From Schwartzia succinivorans DSM 10502 (lineage in GTDB: Bacteria; Bacillota; Negativicutes; Selenomonadales; Selenomonadaceae): DNA of 64,000 nt. Below the pieces are notes generated by a model that saw nothing but the letters and a program-made list of their open reading frames with translations, had not been told where the DNA came from and ran no database searches. Where the stretch lies: NCBI RefSeq assembly GCF_900129225.1, contig NZ_FQUG01000005.1, positions 1 through 64,000 of the forward strand, given 5' to 3'. This document shows, piece by piece, positions 43,991-54,002 of the stretch (its first letter is position 1; the number at the start of each line of letters is the position of its first letter). The translations under genes and the position numbers were made by a program.

Positions 43991-45370
43991 TTATGAAAAC
44001 AATTCTTTAAGCTGTATAAGTTTCACTTCATCCGTTTCTTTCGCTTCAAATCCGGAGCGTGATATAAATACATACTTATAACAGCGCAGTCCTGTTTTAT
44101 TAATCTGCTCGATTTCTTGATCAATCATTTGATTGGTAACCGGCTTTTTCCTGAATTTCACTTCATAGAACACATAACCATTTTCGTCGTATGTAACCAC
44201 GTCAAATTCTCCGTTTGTGTGGTTTTTCGGGTCATCATAATAGTATTTGCCGATTTTTTCAGCCGGCGGTGTTATGTTTCCAAGCTTATTCTGACGTATC
44301 AGATATTGTCTGCATATCTGTTCAAATCTGTGTGGCACATACCATTCTTCAAAATCCTTGCTGATATATTTCTCATAGAATACATCTTCATCCATTATTT
44401 TCTGCTGAGATAAATATCGAAAGATGTATCTGAAATAAAACAAAGACAGATTGTCGCTTATATGATACCCGGCTTTTTTCTTGTTTCCTTCGTCGTTTAT
44501 TGGCGCGGTTCTTTCAACAACATCCATGCGGATAAGCCGATCCAGAACATCCGCTAATGTCGGACCGCTGGACACATGCGACTGTGCCAGTATATCGCTG
44601 TACTTCGAATAATTCTGCGCCAGCGCGGCAAACACTTCGTTGGCATTTGCCATCTTGGATATTTCGGAGTTCAAATACATTGATACTTCGTTTTCCAGAC
44701 GTGACCCCGGAGCAGCAATCAGCCTCAGGATGTTTTCCTTAACAGATTGTTTATCATCTATCAGCTGGTTGTAGTAAGGAATTCCGCCAAAAACAGAATA
44801 GATTCTTACTTTGTCTTCATCTGAAAAGTTTGGATAGAACAGAGCAGATTCATAATAGTCCATCTGCTTAAGTTCAATAGTTAAATCTACTCGGCCATAC
44901 AGCGGATTGGAGACGGCAAGCAATGATTTCATAATATCCATGAAGGAGCCCAAAAGTATCAGGGACAGCTTTGCTTTGCCTTTATAATTGTCAATCAATG
45001 CCTGCAAAATGCTGTCTATTCCTTTGACAGTTTCCCGCAGATATGGATATTCATCCAGAATGAATGTAACCTTTTCTTTTTCCGAAAGCTGAAAAATATA
45101 CTCGAAAATTTCCTCCGCAGAAGTAAAACCGAGTTTGGGCAGATTAAAAATATCCGAAACTATGCTGCATATATTTTTTACATTGCTTGCTTCTGCTATC
45201 TGGCGGCACTCATAGTAAATAATCTTTGCATCGGTCTTTTGCACTGCCTGTTTAACCAATTCGCTTTTTCCGACGCGTCTGCGCCCGTATATAAGTGTCG
45301 TGTTCAATTTATCCATATTCAGTGCGCTTGCTAATTGTTTTAGCTGCTTTTCGCGGCCGATAAAATTCAT
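43991..45370 (-). CDS. AAA ATPase with C-terminal nuclease-like domain (DUF234 type)
   Basis: 459 aa. Starts MNFIGREKQLKQL; Walker A is YGRRRVGKSEL (~residues 27-37), Walker B TFILDEYPYL, and a LGSF sensor-like block follows. A helical winged domain follows (LADVLDRLIRMDVVERTAPI). The C-terminal ~90 residues (GEFDVVTYDENGYVFYEVKFRKKP, split) hold a D...ExK pattern of the DUF234/PD-(D/E)XK type. This ATPase family is common in anaerobes and archaea; function unknown, perhaps genome-defence or DNA-linked. ATG 45370 chosen; two 18-bp operator-like repeats lie in front of it. Confidence 0.82.
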   Translation of the reverse strand: MNFIGREKQLKQLASALNMDKLNTTLIYGRRRVGKSELVKQAVQKTDAKIIYYECRQIAEASNVKNICSIVSDIFNLPKLGFTSAEEIFEYIFQLSEKEKVTFILDEYPYLRETVKGIDSILQALIDNYKGKAKLSLILLGSFMDIMKSLLAVSNPLYGRVDLTIELKQMDYYESALFYPNFSDEDKVRIYSVFGGIPYYNQLIDDKQSVKENILRLIAAPGSRLENEVSMYLNSEISKMANANEVFAALAQNYSKYSDILAQSHVSSGPTLADVLDRLIRMDVVERTAPINDEGNKKKAGYHISDNLSLFYFRYIFRYLSQQKIMDEDVFYEKYISKDFEEWYVPHRFEQICRQYLIRQNKLGNITPPAEKIGKYYYDDPKNHTNGEFDVVTYDENGYVFYEVKFRKKPVTNQMIDQEIEQINKTGLRCYKYVFISRSGFEAKETDEVKLIQLKELFS

Positions 45371-45388
45371 TTTAGTCGACTCCTTCCG

Positions 45389-45406
45389 ACTCGGTTCTGT
45401 TCGAGT
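45389..45406. promoter_or_regulatory. Operator-like repeat O1 of the ATPase gene
   Basis: ACTCGG-TTCTGT-TCGAGT: 6-bp arms with one mismatch and a 6-bp spacer, just inside the expected transcribed region of the minus-strand ATPase gene. Confidence 0.65.
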
Positions 45407-45413
45407 TAAATTC

Positions 45414-45442
45414 ATCATACATCTTATAAAGTATTTTGTAAA
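45414..45442 (-). promoter_or_regulatory. Promoter of the ATPase gene
   Basis: On the minus strand TTTACA (45442-45437), 17-bp spacer, TATGAT (45419-45414). It sits between two copies of the ACTCGG-N6-CCGAGT element. Confidence 0.7.
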
Positions 45443-45447
45443 GTTTT

Positions 45448-45465
45448 ACTCGGATTCGACCGAGT
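45448..45465. promoter_or_regulatory. Operator-like repeat O2 of the ATPase gene
   Basis: ACTCGG-ATTCGA-CCGAGT: perfect arms with the same 6-bp spacer as O1, just upstream of the -35 box. The two sites flank the promoter, with centres 59 bp apart. Confidence 0.7.
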
Positions 45466-45570
45466 CGGTTTTGTCCAACAAAAATAAGGCCGTCTTTTTC
45501 AGAAAAAAATGAGAAAAATCATCTATGCTGTATGAGCTTTACAAAATCGAAAAGAAAGAAGTGCATGCTC

Positions 45571-45711
45571 ATGAAGTGGGAAGTAAATACCTGGAAATCA
45601 ACACGTAAGGTAAAATACGAGGTGCATTATTCAAACAATGCAAAGCTGCTGATAAAAGCAGTGAAATTCTTGACAGAGAAGCTAAAGAATCTGACTCATC
45701 AGGCACATTAA
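45571..45711 (+). CDS. Possible small ORF
   Basis: 46 aa (MKWEVNTWKSTRKVKYEVHY...), basic and AT-rich. An in-frame ATG lies at 45565 and only a weak purine-rich site precedes it. It could be a real small protein or the start of a decayed gene. The remaining part of the 45371-45799 gap holds the ATPase promoter and, before 45800, AACAGGAGG. Confidence 0.3.
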   Translation: MKWEVNTWKSTRKVKYEVHYSNNAKLLIKAVKFLTEKLKNLTHQAH

Positions 45712-45799
45712 ACAACGTCTGTCTGCTTCCTAAAAAATCTGTTACAATATATAGGAATCGTAAAATCATTGTTTCCGTGGTAACAGGAGGTAACTCTCT

Positions 45800-47755
45800 A
45801 TGATAAAGAAATGGCTGAAACGCAGTGCGGCAGCTGCTGTGGCTTTGATGATTTCTGTTGTTCCTGTGCTTCCGAATGTCCCTGCACCTGTTGCATCCCG
45901 TGCGGAGATGGAAAGCGGCGACGCAATAGCGGCGCTTTTCGGACTTCTCGGCACAGGCGCTATGTATGGCAGCTACCTCTCCGCTGTCATGGACGCAGGA
46001 AACAATTCCATATATCAGGAGCAGACGGATATCTATGACGCGAGAGAAAACGGAATCTCCACCAACTCTATAGATCAGGAGCTTGCCAATAACATCATGA
46101 ATCAGCTGGTGGAGCGCGGCGACTATGTACTGGATATACGCTCACTTCCGTTCCGCTGGCGTGTGAATGCAAGCAACGAATTTAACGCCGCATGCTTTCC
46201 TACGAACATGGTGACAATAAACAGCGGACTTATCCGTGGACTTGGCCGTGACACCGACGAAATCGCAGGTGTTCTTGCCCATGAAATGACACACGGACTG
46301 AAGCTCCATGCCGCGTATACCTATGCCAGAGCGGCGGCACAGTCCTTCGGTATTCAGTTTTTGAGCATGGTAACAGGAGCGGCAGACGGCAGAGTGGCCT
46401 CGGTTCTTGCGGATTACTCTGTTGCAAAAAATATCATCCTGCCTGTTGAGTACGAGGCCGACGAGGGAGGCTTTTACCTTGCGGCAAGCGCAGGCTTTAA
46501 CCCCGGCGGCTCTGCGGCGGCAATGTCCAGGATGCTCTACCTCAGCCAGCACCCGGAGACCTTCGACAGAAGCTACGGCATGGAGGCCTATGACCACCCT
46601 GATACCGACAAACGCGAGGCAAAGCTTGCACAGATGATGACTGCCTACAGCTGCGGGCATGTGACTGTAGAAAAAGGCAATGAAATCTACATCGACGGAG
46701 TAAGGCTTCTGAAGGCGAAATACACGACAGAGCTTTACGACAACTCAAAGGAAAACGCATATCTCATAGCAGGAGGACTGGCTGCTGCGTTCCACGAATA
46801 CCATTCCGCGGACGGCTGGAATTTCCGCGCGGGCATGAACGGACGTGTGGATTACCTTGATGACAACCGTATTTACGAACCTCTGAAGGATGCTGTAGCC
46901 GCGGCAAACATGGACGGCGTTCTCGAACGTCTGGTAAGGGCGGCATACAGCCATGAAGGTCACAGCGGAGCCCGTATCAAAATGATAACTGATGCGGCAA
47001 ACCGCTCCCTCAAATGGAAGGAACGAAAAGAAAAAAATGCGGCTGCATCCACAAACCTTGTGGAGCGCCTCTATAACAACGCGGACTGGTACAACGACTG
47101 CTACCGCCCGGAGCTTGCCATAAAAGAAGCTGAGAGAATGTTCGGCTGCGTTACGACCATACGTCAGCAGTCGGGACTCTATGCGGTACGCGGAAGAGCA
47201 AATGCACTCCTGGGGAACTTTGAAAACGCAATGGAGGATTGCAATCACGCCGTAGAACTCGATCCTAAATTCGCATACGCATACCTGAACCGGGCAGAGG
47301 TATGGCGCGCTCAGGGAAATACCGACGAAGCCATGGCGGACATCCGCCGTGCCATAGACTGCGACGAAAAAAACATGGCGGCGTACCATATGGCAGGTGA
47401 CATAGAGGACGAGCTTGGCGATAAGGAAGCCGCGAAAAAGGACTACACGGAGTACCTCAAGCTCAATAAGGACGCAAGAGACCTTCCGGATGAATACCTG
47501 AAGGAGCTGGCTCCGAAGACCTGGGAAGAAATCCAAAAGGAAAAGGCAAAGGCTGAAAAGGAAAAGAAGGAAGCCGAAGCCGAGAAAAAGAAAAAGGAAG
47601 AAAAAGAAGCGGCAAAGAAAAAGGACGCGAAGGCTGAGGATGCCAAGGCAGCAAAGGAATCTGATAAGGGCAGCGACAAGAAAGAAAAGACGGCTGCCCC
47701 TGTTGATTCGAAAAATGCGGAAAATAGTAATAAATCAGGAAACACGGTCAAGTAA
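45800..47755 (+). CDS. Exported M48-type metallopeptidase with TPRs and Lys-rich tail
   Basis: 651 aa. A signal peptide (to about residue 35) is followed by an M48-like domain: zinc site HEMTHG in GVLAHEMTHGLKLHA, downstream ligand Glu in EYEADEGGFYL and AGFNPGGSAAAM. TPR repeats follow (about residues 435-545: GLYAVRGRANALLGNFENAM, AYLNRAEVWRAQGNTDEAMA). The last ~90 residues are a Lys/Glu/Ala-rich tail of charged low complexity. BepA-like zinc proteases with TPR act on outer-membrane or periplasmic proteins. A close paralogue without the tail is at 52088-53788. Confidence 0.87.
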   Translation: MIKKWLKRSAAAAVALMISVVPVLPNVPAPVASRAEMESGDAIAALFGLLGTGAMYGSYLSAVMDAGNNSIYQEQTDIYDARENGISTNSIDQELANNIMNQLVERGDYVLDIRSLPFRWRVNASNEFNAACFPTNMVTINSGLIRGLGRDTDEIAGVLAHEMTHGLKLHAAYTYARAAAQSFGIQFLSMVTGAADGRVASVLADYSVAKNIILPVEYEADEGGFYLAASAGFNPGGSAAAMSRMLYLSQHPETFDRSYGMEAYDHPDTDKREAKLAQMMTAYSCGHVTVEKGNEIYIDGVRLLKAKYTTELYDNSKENAYLIAGGLAAAFHEYHSADGWNFRAGMNGRVDYLDDNRIYEPLKDAVAAANMDGVLERLVRAAYSHEGHSGARIKMITDAANRSLKWKERKEKNAAASTNLVERLYNNADWYNDCYRPELAIKEAERMFGCVTTIRQQSGLYAVRGRANALLGNFENAMEDCNHAVELDPKFAYAYLNRAEVWRAQGNTDEAMADIRRAIDCDEKNMAAYHMAGDIEDELGDKEAAKKDYTEYLKLNKDARDLPDEYLKELAPKTWEEIQKEKAKAEKEKKEAEAEKKKKEEKEAAKKKDAKAEDAKAAKESDKGSDKKEKTAAPVDSKNAENSNKSGNTVK

Positions 47756-47787
47756 GAATTTGCATAATTGAAGCGACTGTAAAGCAA

Positions 47788-47826
47788 AACACTGCGTACA
47801 AGAAAATTTTGTGCGCAGTGTTTTTG
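47788..47826 (+). terminator. Terminator after the first M48-TPR gene
   Basis: AACACTGCGTAC / GTGCGCAGTGTT (one wobble), then TTTTG. Confidence 0.85.
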
Positions 47827-47828
47827 TG

Positions 47829-47928
47829 TTGAAAAAATATTTAGCTGGTGTATAATAGAAAATATGTTCTAATGCTTTGAGGCTATTGGGAAATTATTTC
47901 TTCAATTAAGTCCGTGTACGGACTTAAT
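47829..47928 (+). promoter_or_regulatory. Promoter and palindrome before the DpnD-like gene
   Basis: TTGAAA (47829-47834), 16-bp spacer, TATAAT (47851-47856). At 47905-47928 is ATTAAGTCCG-TGTA-CGGACTTAAT, a perfect 10-bp arm palindrome with a 4-nt centre, likely an operator. AAGGAGG follows at 47940 near the start codon. Confidence 0.6.
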
Positions 47929-47953
47929 AATGTAAGTCAAGGAGGCTTAGAAA

Positions 47954-48325
47954 ATGAAATTTTGTATTGAAATTGAGGAAGTGTACGCAAAGGATATTGT
48001 CGTGGAATCAGATAAATGGCAGGATGCGTTAATGTCAGCTATAAAGAAATCCGATAAAGGCCAGTTCATAATGCTTCCGGAGGATATGAAAGAGGAAAAC
48101 GTATACGTTAAGGGATGGCCCTATTCGGTATGCGATAAGTGGTCTGTTGATGATGTTGATGAGTATGTAAAAAAACAACCTCATTGGATGTCCTTGAACA
48201 TCACGGAAGATGAAAAACGTAAGGCATTGGTCTTCATGAAGGAGCATGTCGATAAAAACACAGGGTTCAATTGGAAGTCATTGGAGCAAGCGCTAACTGC
48301 TGTTGTTGAAAAACGAAAATGTTAA
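47954..48325 (+). CDS. DpnD/PcfM-like hypothetical protein
   Basis: 123 aa. The N-terminal MKFCIEIEEVYAKDIVVE and DKGQFIMLPEDMKEE resemble the small DpnD/PcfM-type fold found beside DpnI-like systems; the C-terminal part (WSVDDVDEYVKKQPHWMSLN, ALVFMKEHVDKNTGF) is not recognised. AAGGAGG lies 8 nt before ATG 47954. A DpnI-like nuclease gene is ~1 kb downstream with a HigBA pair between. Link to restriction is suggestive only. Confidence 0.55.
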   Translation: MKFCIEIEEVYAKDIVVESDKWQDALMSAIKKSDKGQFIMLPEDMKEENVYVKGWPYSVCDKWSVDDVDEYVKKQPHWMSLNITEDEKRKALVFMKEHVDKNTGFNWKSLEQALTAVVEKRKC

Positions 48326-48380
48326 TGTTGTTTTGTCTCTGCATGGTAGTGTATGGAAATGTTTTGCGCATAAATTGCAG

Positions 48381-48404
48381 AATGTTATCAAATATGATAA
48401 CATT
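48381..48404. promoter_or_regulatory. Operator of the HigBA-type module
   Basis: AATGTTATCA-AATA-TGATAACATT, perfect 10-bp arms with a 4-nt centre, 17 nt before the toxin start codon. This is the expected site for autorepression by the Xre antitoxin. Confidence 0.75.
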
Positions 48405-48420
48405 AGTTTGAGGAGATTTT

Positions 48421-48786
48421 ATGAAGTGGGAAATAGAGTACTACATGAAAGAAAATGGTGAAATTCCCGTTTATGATTTTTTACAGACGTTAGAACCGAA
48501 GATGCGGGCAAAAGTTAGAAGCATGATCGGGTTGCTGGAACGGTGTGGAACAGAGCTTCGAGAGCCGTATGTAAATTCTGTTAAAGGCGAAAAATATAAG
48601 GGTTTGTGGGAATTGAGAGTTAAATTTGCCTCTGATATAACGAGGGTATTTTATTTTACTTTTACTGGCGGAAAATTTGTTCTATTGCATGGAATAAAAA
48701 AGAAAACTCAAAAAACACCACAAGTTGAAATTGAAAGAGCCATGCGATATAAGCGTGACTACGAGAGGAGAATGGAAGATGCGTAG
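48421..48786 (+). CDS. HigB/Gp49-type toxin (RelE superfamily)
   Basis: 121 aa. PF05973-like toxin: MKWEIEYYMKENGEIPVYDF, then VRSMIGLLERCGTELREPY, the KGEKYKGLWELRVKF block and TRVFYFTFTGGKFVLLHGIKKKTQKTP, which holds the Arg/Lys-rich active core. It cleaves mRNA at the ribosome in this family. Overlaps the antitoxin gene by 8 nt, toxin first as in higBA. GAGGA precedes ATG 48421. Confidence 0.9.
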   Translation: MKWEIEYYMKENGEIPVYDFLQTLEPKMRAKVRSMIGLLERCGTELREPYVNSVKGEKYKGLWELRVKFASDITRVFYFTFTGGKFVLLHGIKKKTQKTPQVEIERAMRYKRDYERRMEDA

Positions 48787-49063
48787 AGCAGGCATTAGTT
48801 CGGCAGAAATTGATATGATGCTTAATGAAGATTCGGAATATAAGGCTGAGTATGAGCGCCTGAAACCGAGATATGAGCTTATTGCGCAGATTATCCATGC
48901 CAGGAATGAGCAGAAAATAACGCAGGCAGAGATGGCTGAACGCATGGGTACAAAAAAATCCAATATCAGTCGTTTTGAGAGCGGCACATATAATCCATCA
49001 TTAGATTTTTTGATACGGGCAGCAGCTTCTTTGGGGAAAAAAATCAGTTTTTCACTGGAATGA
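48779..49063 (+). CDS. Xre family antitoxin (HigA type)
   Basis: 94 aa. C-terminal helix-turn-helix KITQAEMAERMGTKKSNISRF with ESGTYNPSLDFLIRAAASLG, the Xre/HigA fold. The N-terminal ~35 residues (SSAEIDMMLNEDSEYKAEYE) form the toxin-binding part. ATG 48779 is preferred because it overlaps the toxin stop, rather than the earlier in-frame start 48725. It binds the 48381-48404 palindrome by analogy. Confidence 0.9.
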   Translation: MRRAGISSAEIDMMLNEDSEYKAEYERLKPRYELIAQIIHARNEQKITQAEMAERMGTKKSNISRFESGTYNPSLDFLIRAAASLGKKISFSLE

Positions 49064-49127
49064 TTGCATGAAATATTTTGAACTTGAAAAGTATGAGAAA
49101 CAGATGCAAAAAAGAATGAATAACAAG

Positions 49128-49172
49128 AAATGCGTTACACTGTTAAATACAAGCTTGTAACGCATTTTTATT
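49128..49172 (+). terminator. Terminator after HigBA
   Basis: AAATGCGTTACA / TGTAACGCATTT with a 16-nt loop, then TTTATTTTT. Confidence 0.75.
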
Positions 49173-49326
49173 TTTGCATTGGAATGTAAAAATTTGTAAA
49201 AATGGTTTGCTCTATGGTAGGAATGATATTACTATTGTTCTAGATCAGGAATAAAATATTACCGGTTTTGTGGAACGATAACATAAATAGTATATTTATA
49301 AGTACCGGAACAAGGGGATGAATGTT

Positions 49327-50106
49327 ATGAATATACAAATGGATGCTGCGTTGGGAATGCAGTATCATAGTCCGCAACAACAGGCCAGAGTGATAACCGA
49401 AACATGGGCTGCTGACAATATGTACTGTGTTATTTGCGGAGCGCCTCATTTAGAGTCGCTGAAGAACAATCGCCCTGTGGCAGATTTGACTTGTCCTGGT
49501 TGTCATAGCATTTTCGAATTAAAAAGTCACAACGGGAGATTTGGCGGAATAATATCTGATGGTGCATATGATACGATGATGGCGCGACTTGCCGATGATA
49601 ATAATCCACATCTTTTTGTCATGGAATATAATCGCGCTGAATACGTGGTGGAAAACCTTTGGGTTATACCGAAATATTTTTTCACGTCGGAGATTATAAT
49701 GAAAAGAAAACCTCTTTCAGCAAATGCACGGAGAGCAGGATGGACTGGATGTAATATTGCATGGAAAAACATTCCTGCGCAGGGGAAAATTGCTGTGATT
49801 AGCAAAAGAGTGATACTTGATCCTGCAAAAGTTCGAGAAAAAGTTTCAGTAACTGGATCGCTTGCAACTGATAGAATCAAAGAGAGAGGCTGGCTTATGG
49901 ATGTTCTCTATTGCTTAAATCAAATTGGTACGGAATATTTTGCGCTTAGTGATGTATATAAATTTACTGATTATTTACAGGAAAGGCATCAAGACAACCA
50001 TAATGTTCATCCTAAAATTCGTCAGCAATTGCAAGTTTTACGCGATAAAGGATTCGTAGAATTTCTGGGGAGAGGAAAGTATCGAATTACAGAAAGATGT
50101 AGTTGA
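49327..50106 (+). CDS. DpnI-like methylation-dependent endonuclease
   Basis: 259 aa, close in length to DpnI. It cuts methylated DNA in this Dam-replacing family. Zinc ligands Cys34/Cys37 (YCVICG) and Cys56/Cys59 (CPGC), then the PD-(D/E)XK residues Asp53, Glu64 and Lys66 (SIFELKS) at the positions expected for DpnI. The C-terminal winged helix (HPKIRQQLQVLRDKGFVEFL) is present, as in DpnI, which uses it to read GATC. ATG 49327 has AAGGGG 9 nt upstream; ATG 49318 would overlap it. No DNA methylase nearby, as expected. Confidence 0.88.
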   Translation: MNIQMDAALGMQYHSPQQQARVITETWAADNMYCVICGAPHLESLKNNRPVADLTCPGCHSIFELKSHNGRFGGIISDGAYDTMMARLADDNNPHLFVMEYNRAEYVVENLWVIPKYFFTSEIIMKRKPLSANARRAGWTGCNIAWKNIPAQGKIAVISKRVILDPAKVREKVSVTGSLATDRIKERGWLMDVLYCLNQIGTEYFALSDVYKFTDYLQERHQDNHNVHPKIRQQLQVLRDKGFVEFLGRGKYRITERCS

Positions 50107-50111
50107 AAATA

Positions 50112-50276
50112 TTATAACTCGGCAAAAGATGTCCCCCACTTCTGTAAGTGGGGGCTGGGGCAAATAACAGGCGGCGAGCATATCTCCCGCCTCGCGCGAC
50201 GCGAAGCTAGTGCCATTGGCAAAACGCTGATAGAGTAAGTTTTGCCTTCGGCAAAACTGGAACGAAGGCGTTATAA
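50112..50276 (+). repeat. Structured dispersed repeat, family 1, copy 3
   Basis: Same order as copies 1 and 2: TATAACTCGGCAAAAGATG, CCCCCACTTCTGTAAGTGGGGG (split by the loop), CAAATAACAGGCGGCGAGCA, CTCGCGCGACGCGAAGCTAG, GCCATTGGC. The last hairpin differs: GTTTTGCC-TTC-GGCAAAAC, with GAACGAAGGCGTTATAAC at the end. Compensating stem changes (AAAGTTTGCC to AGTTTTGCC) keep the hairpin. Lies right after the DpnI-like gene. A GGCGGCTC/GAGCCGC terminator is at 50326-50364. Confidence 0.8.
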
Positions 50277-50325
50277 CAGTGAATATGAAATTGGACGTAC
50301 ATGCTTACGGCTCACAATAATTCAA

Positions 50326-50364
50326 AAGGCGGCTCTTTCGTGATGGAAGGAGCCGCTTTCCTTA
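50326..50364 (+). terminator. Terminator after the repeat
   Basis: AAAGGCGGCTCTTTC with GGAAGGAGCCGCTTTCCTT, small loop, upstream of the gdhA promoter. Confidence 0.65.
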
Positions 50365-50479
50365 TATTTTGCCTGATTTGAAAAATTGTCGAAAAATTGT
50401 AAACTTTTATGCGAAAACATATGCTTTCGGGTGTAAATTTACAACTTTTGTATGTATACAGTATTTCTCCAAAGGAGCA

Positions 50480-51902
<1,423 letters not shown>

Positions 51903-51923
51903 TTTTTTAGAAATTGACATACA

Positions 51924-51964
51924 AAAGCGGCGGGGAGCTTTGACTTCTCCGCCGCTTTTTTCGA
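51924..51964 (+). terminator. gdhA terminator
   Basis: AGCGGCGGGGAG / CTCCGCCGCT with loop, then a T run. Confidence 0.9.
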
Positions 51965-52087
51965 ATGAAAATAGGCCTTTTATTCTATCATATATAGTGA
52001 TATAGTATTCGAAGATGGTCGTAACCTGTTTTTCAGATTACAAACAAAAATGCTTTCGCAATGGAAATGCATCATGGAGGAAATTGT

Positions 52088-53788
52088 ATGACAAAGAAAC
52101 AACTATGGAAGAAAATTCAGATGACCTTTGCCGCCGGCGGCGTTATGATGACGATGCTGGCAGGCCCTGCTGCACCTGTGGCGCATGCTGAGGATTGGGG
52201 AAATATTCTCGGTGGCGTTATAGGTATAAGCAACACATATAACCAGTATCTTAGCGCGCTTTTGTCCCTGGGAAATGATCCTCGTCAGCAGAATGCGGCT
52301 TTGACGAAGGATATGGATGACAACGGCCGCTGCTATGACGAGGAGACGAACGCCGTTGTCACCAGCGTTATGGAGCAGCTCATAAACAAGGGTGAGTATG
52401 CGATGATGCCGGATTCTCTCCCTTTCCGCTGGCGTGTAAATAACAGTGAGGAATTCAATGCTTTCTGTACTGCCATGGATTATGTCAGTGTAAACCGCGG
52501 CGCTGTTGAGCAGCTCAATTATAACCGCGATGAGCTGGCAGGCGTGCTTGCCCATGAGATGATTCACGGTCTCAAGCAGCACGTGGCATATGATAACGCA
52601 AAGACTATTGCTACACAGTATGGTGTGTCACTTCTTCAGGGTTCAACGGACATTCTGACAGGAACACTCCTGCAGGTTATGGCAAACTACAATGCGGCAA
52701 AGAACTACACCGCTCCGTCGGAGAATGAAGCTGACGAGATGGGCTTCTACCTCATGGCATCTGCCGGCTTTAATCCCGGCGGCTTCCCTGCAATGGTTTC
52801 CCGTATGCCGGACAGCCCGGGTGAATCCCTCTTGAATCCGGATAATCATCCTGAGACGAGAACCCGTCTTACCCGCGGCGCTAAATGGATGTCGGATTAC
52901 GGCTTCGGACATGTAACTGTTGACGGTACTACGGTGCTTATCGACGGCACGCCGCTCGTTACTATGCAGGCAGACGATACGCTGAGCGGTGTTGAGCGTG
53001 CTTATTTTGTTGCCGGCGGCATCTCAAAGGGCTTCCATGACAACCGTCTTGCTTCCACATGGTTCTTCAAGCAGACCGGCAATACAATCAGCTATCTGAA
53101 TGATGATGAGGTATATCGTCCGCTGAAGGAGGCTGTTCGTGAGGCAGGTGTTGAAGGGCTCCTGCAGCAGCTTGTTGAGGCAGCTTACAAGAGCGACGCG
53201 AAGACAGGAAACCGTGAGAAGTATCTTGCCGAGGAAAAGGAACGCCGTGATGATATTAAAAAGGAGCAGCAGAAGGCTCTGAAAAAATCGGACGAAAATA
53301 TCGCTACATATCAGCATAAGTCCGACACCTATAATGCACTCGGACTTACGAAGCTGGCTGTTCATGAGGCAAACCGTCTCCTGGCTGTAGACCCTAACAG
53401 CGCATTCGCTCATGGCGAGCTTGGCTGGGCACATTACCAGGAGGGCAATTATGCCGCATCCGCAGAGGAGCATAAAAAGGCTATCGCCATTGACCCGATG
53501 AATAACTGGAACCATCTGCGACTCGGTTATGCCTGCAACGCTCTCGGTGATGTAGAAGGAGCTCTCGCAGCCTGCGCTTTCCTCGACAAAAACGCGCCAG
53601 GCAGATATAACGACGAGTACTGGCTCAAGGGTAAGATTTTCGACCAGATGGGCGACGAGGCAAAGGCACAGCGCGCTTTTGCTCAGTACATTTCCGTTGC
53701 ACCTGATGATATAAACGCTGTTCCTGAGCATTACCGCATGGCGATTAAGGAAGAAAAAGAACGCGTAGAACAGAAATACAGCAACTGA
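52088..53788 (+). CDS. Exported M48-type metallopeptidase with TPRs
   Basis: 566 aa. Signal peptide to about residue 35 (ending AHA-ED). M48-like zinc motif HEMIHG in GVLAHEMIHGLKQHV, Glu ligand in SENEADEMGFYLMASAGFNPGG. TPRs follow at about residues 420-540 (GLTKLAVHEANRLLAVDPNS, AHGELGWAHYQEGNYAASAE). Paralogous with 45800-47755 along the full length but lacking its Lys-rich tail. ATG 52088 has GGAGG upstream. Likely periplasmic. Confidence 0.88.
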   Translation: MTKKQLWKKIQMTFAAGGVMMTMLAGPAAPVAHAEDWGNILGGVIGISNTYNQYLSALLSLGNDPRQQNAALTKDMDDNGRCYDEETNAVVTSVMEQLINKGEYAMMPDSLPFRWRVNNSEEFNAFCTAMDYVSVNRGAVEQLNYNRDELAGVLAHEMIHGLKQHVAYDNAKTIATQYGVSLLQGSTDILTGTLLQVMANYNAAKNYTAPSENEADEMGFYLMASAGFNPGGFPAMVSRMPDSPGESLLNPDNHPETRTRLTRGAKWMSDYGFGHVTVDGTTVLIDGTPLVTMQADDTLSGVERAYFVAGGISKGFHDNRLASTWFFKQTGNTISYLNDDEVYRPLKEAVREAGVEGLLQQLVEAAYKSDAKTGNREKYLAEEKERRDDIKKEQQKALKKSDENIATYQHKSDTYNALGLTKLAVHEANRLLAVDPNSAFAHGELGWAHYQEGNYAASAEEHKKAIAIDPMNNWNHLRLGYACNALGDVEGALAACAFLDKNAPGRYNDEYWLKGKIFDQMGDEAKAQRAFAQYISVAPDDINAVPEHYRMAIKEEKERVEQKYSN

Positions 53789-53808
53789 TTACGGCAGCTG
53801 ATTAAATG

Positions 53809-53838
53809 ACGCCTTTCCTTCGGGAAAGGCGTTTTCGT
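53809..53838 (+). terminator. Terminator after the second M48-TPR gene
   Basis: ACGCCTTTCC, TTCG tetraloop, GGAAAGGCGT, then TTTCG. Confidence 0.9.
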
Positions 53839-54002
53839 TGTTATTAGGATAAAACATGATTATGCATAGCCACACTGGCAATAATAATAGATTATTAATA
53901 ATTGGCCTTGATTTTTAATTTGCTGTGCACTTGACGGTGCAGATGGGGTGTGTTATTTTTTGAAAGACAACTGGTTATATTTTGTCAGGAGGAAGATGTT
54001 GT

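Noticed and set aside
48381-48404. Rho-independent terminator
   Set aside because: It is a palindrome with no T run and lies before a start codon; an operator is the better reading.
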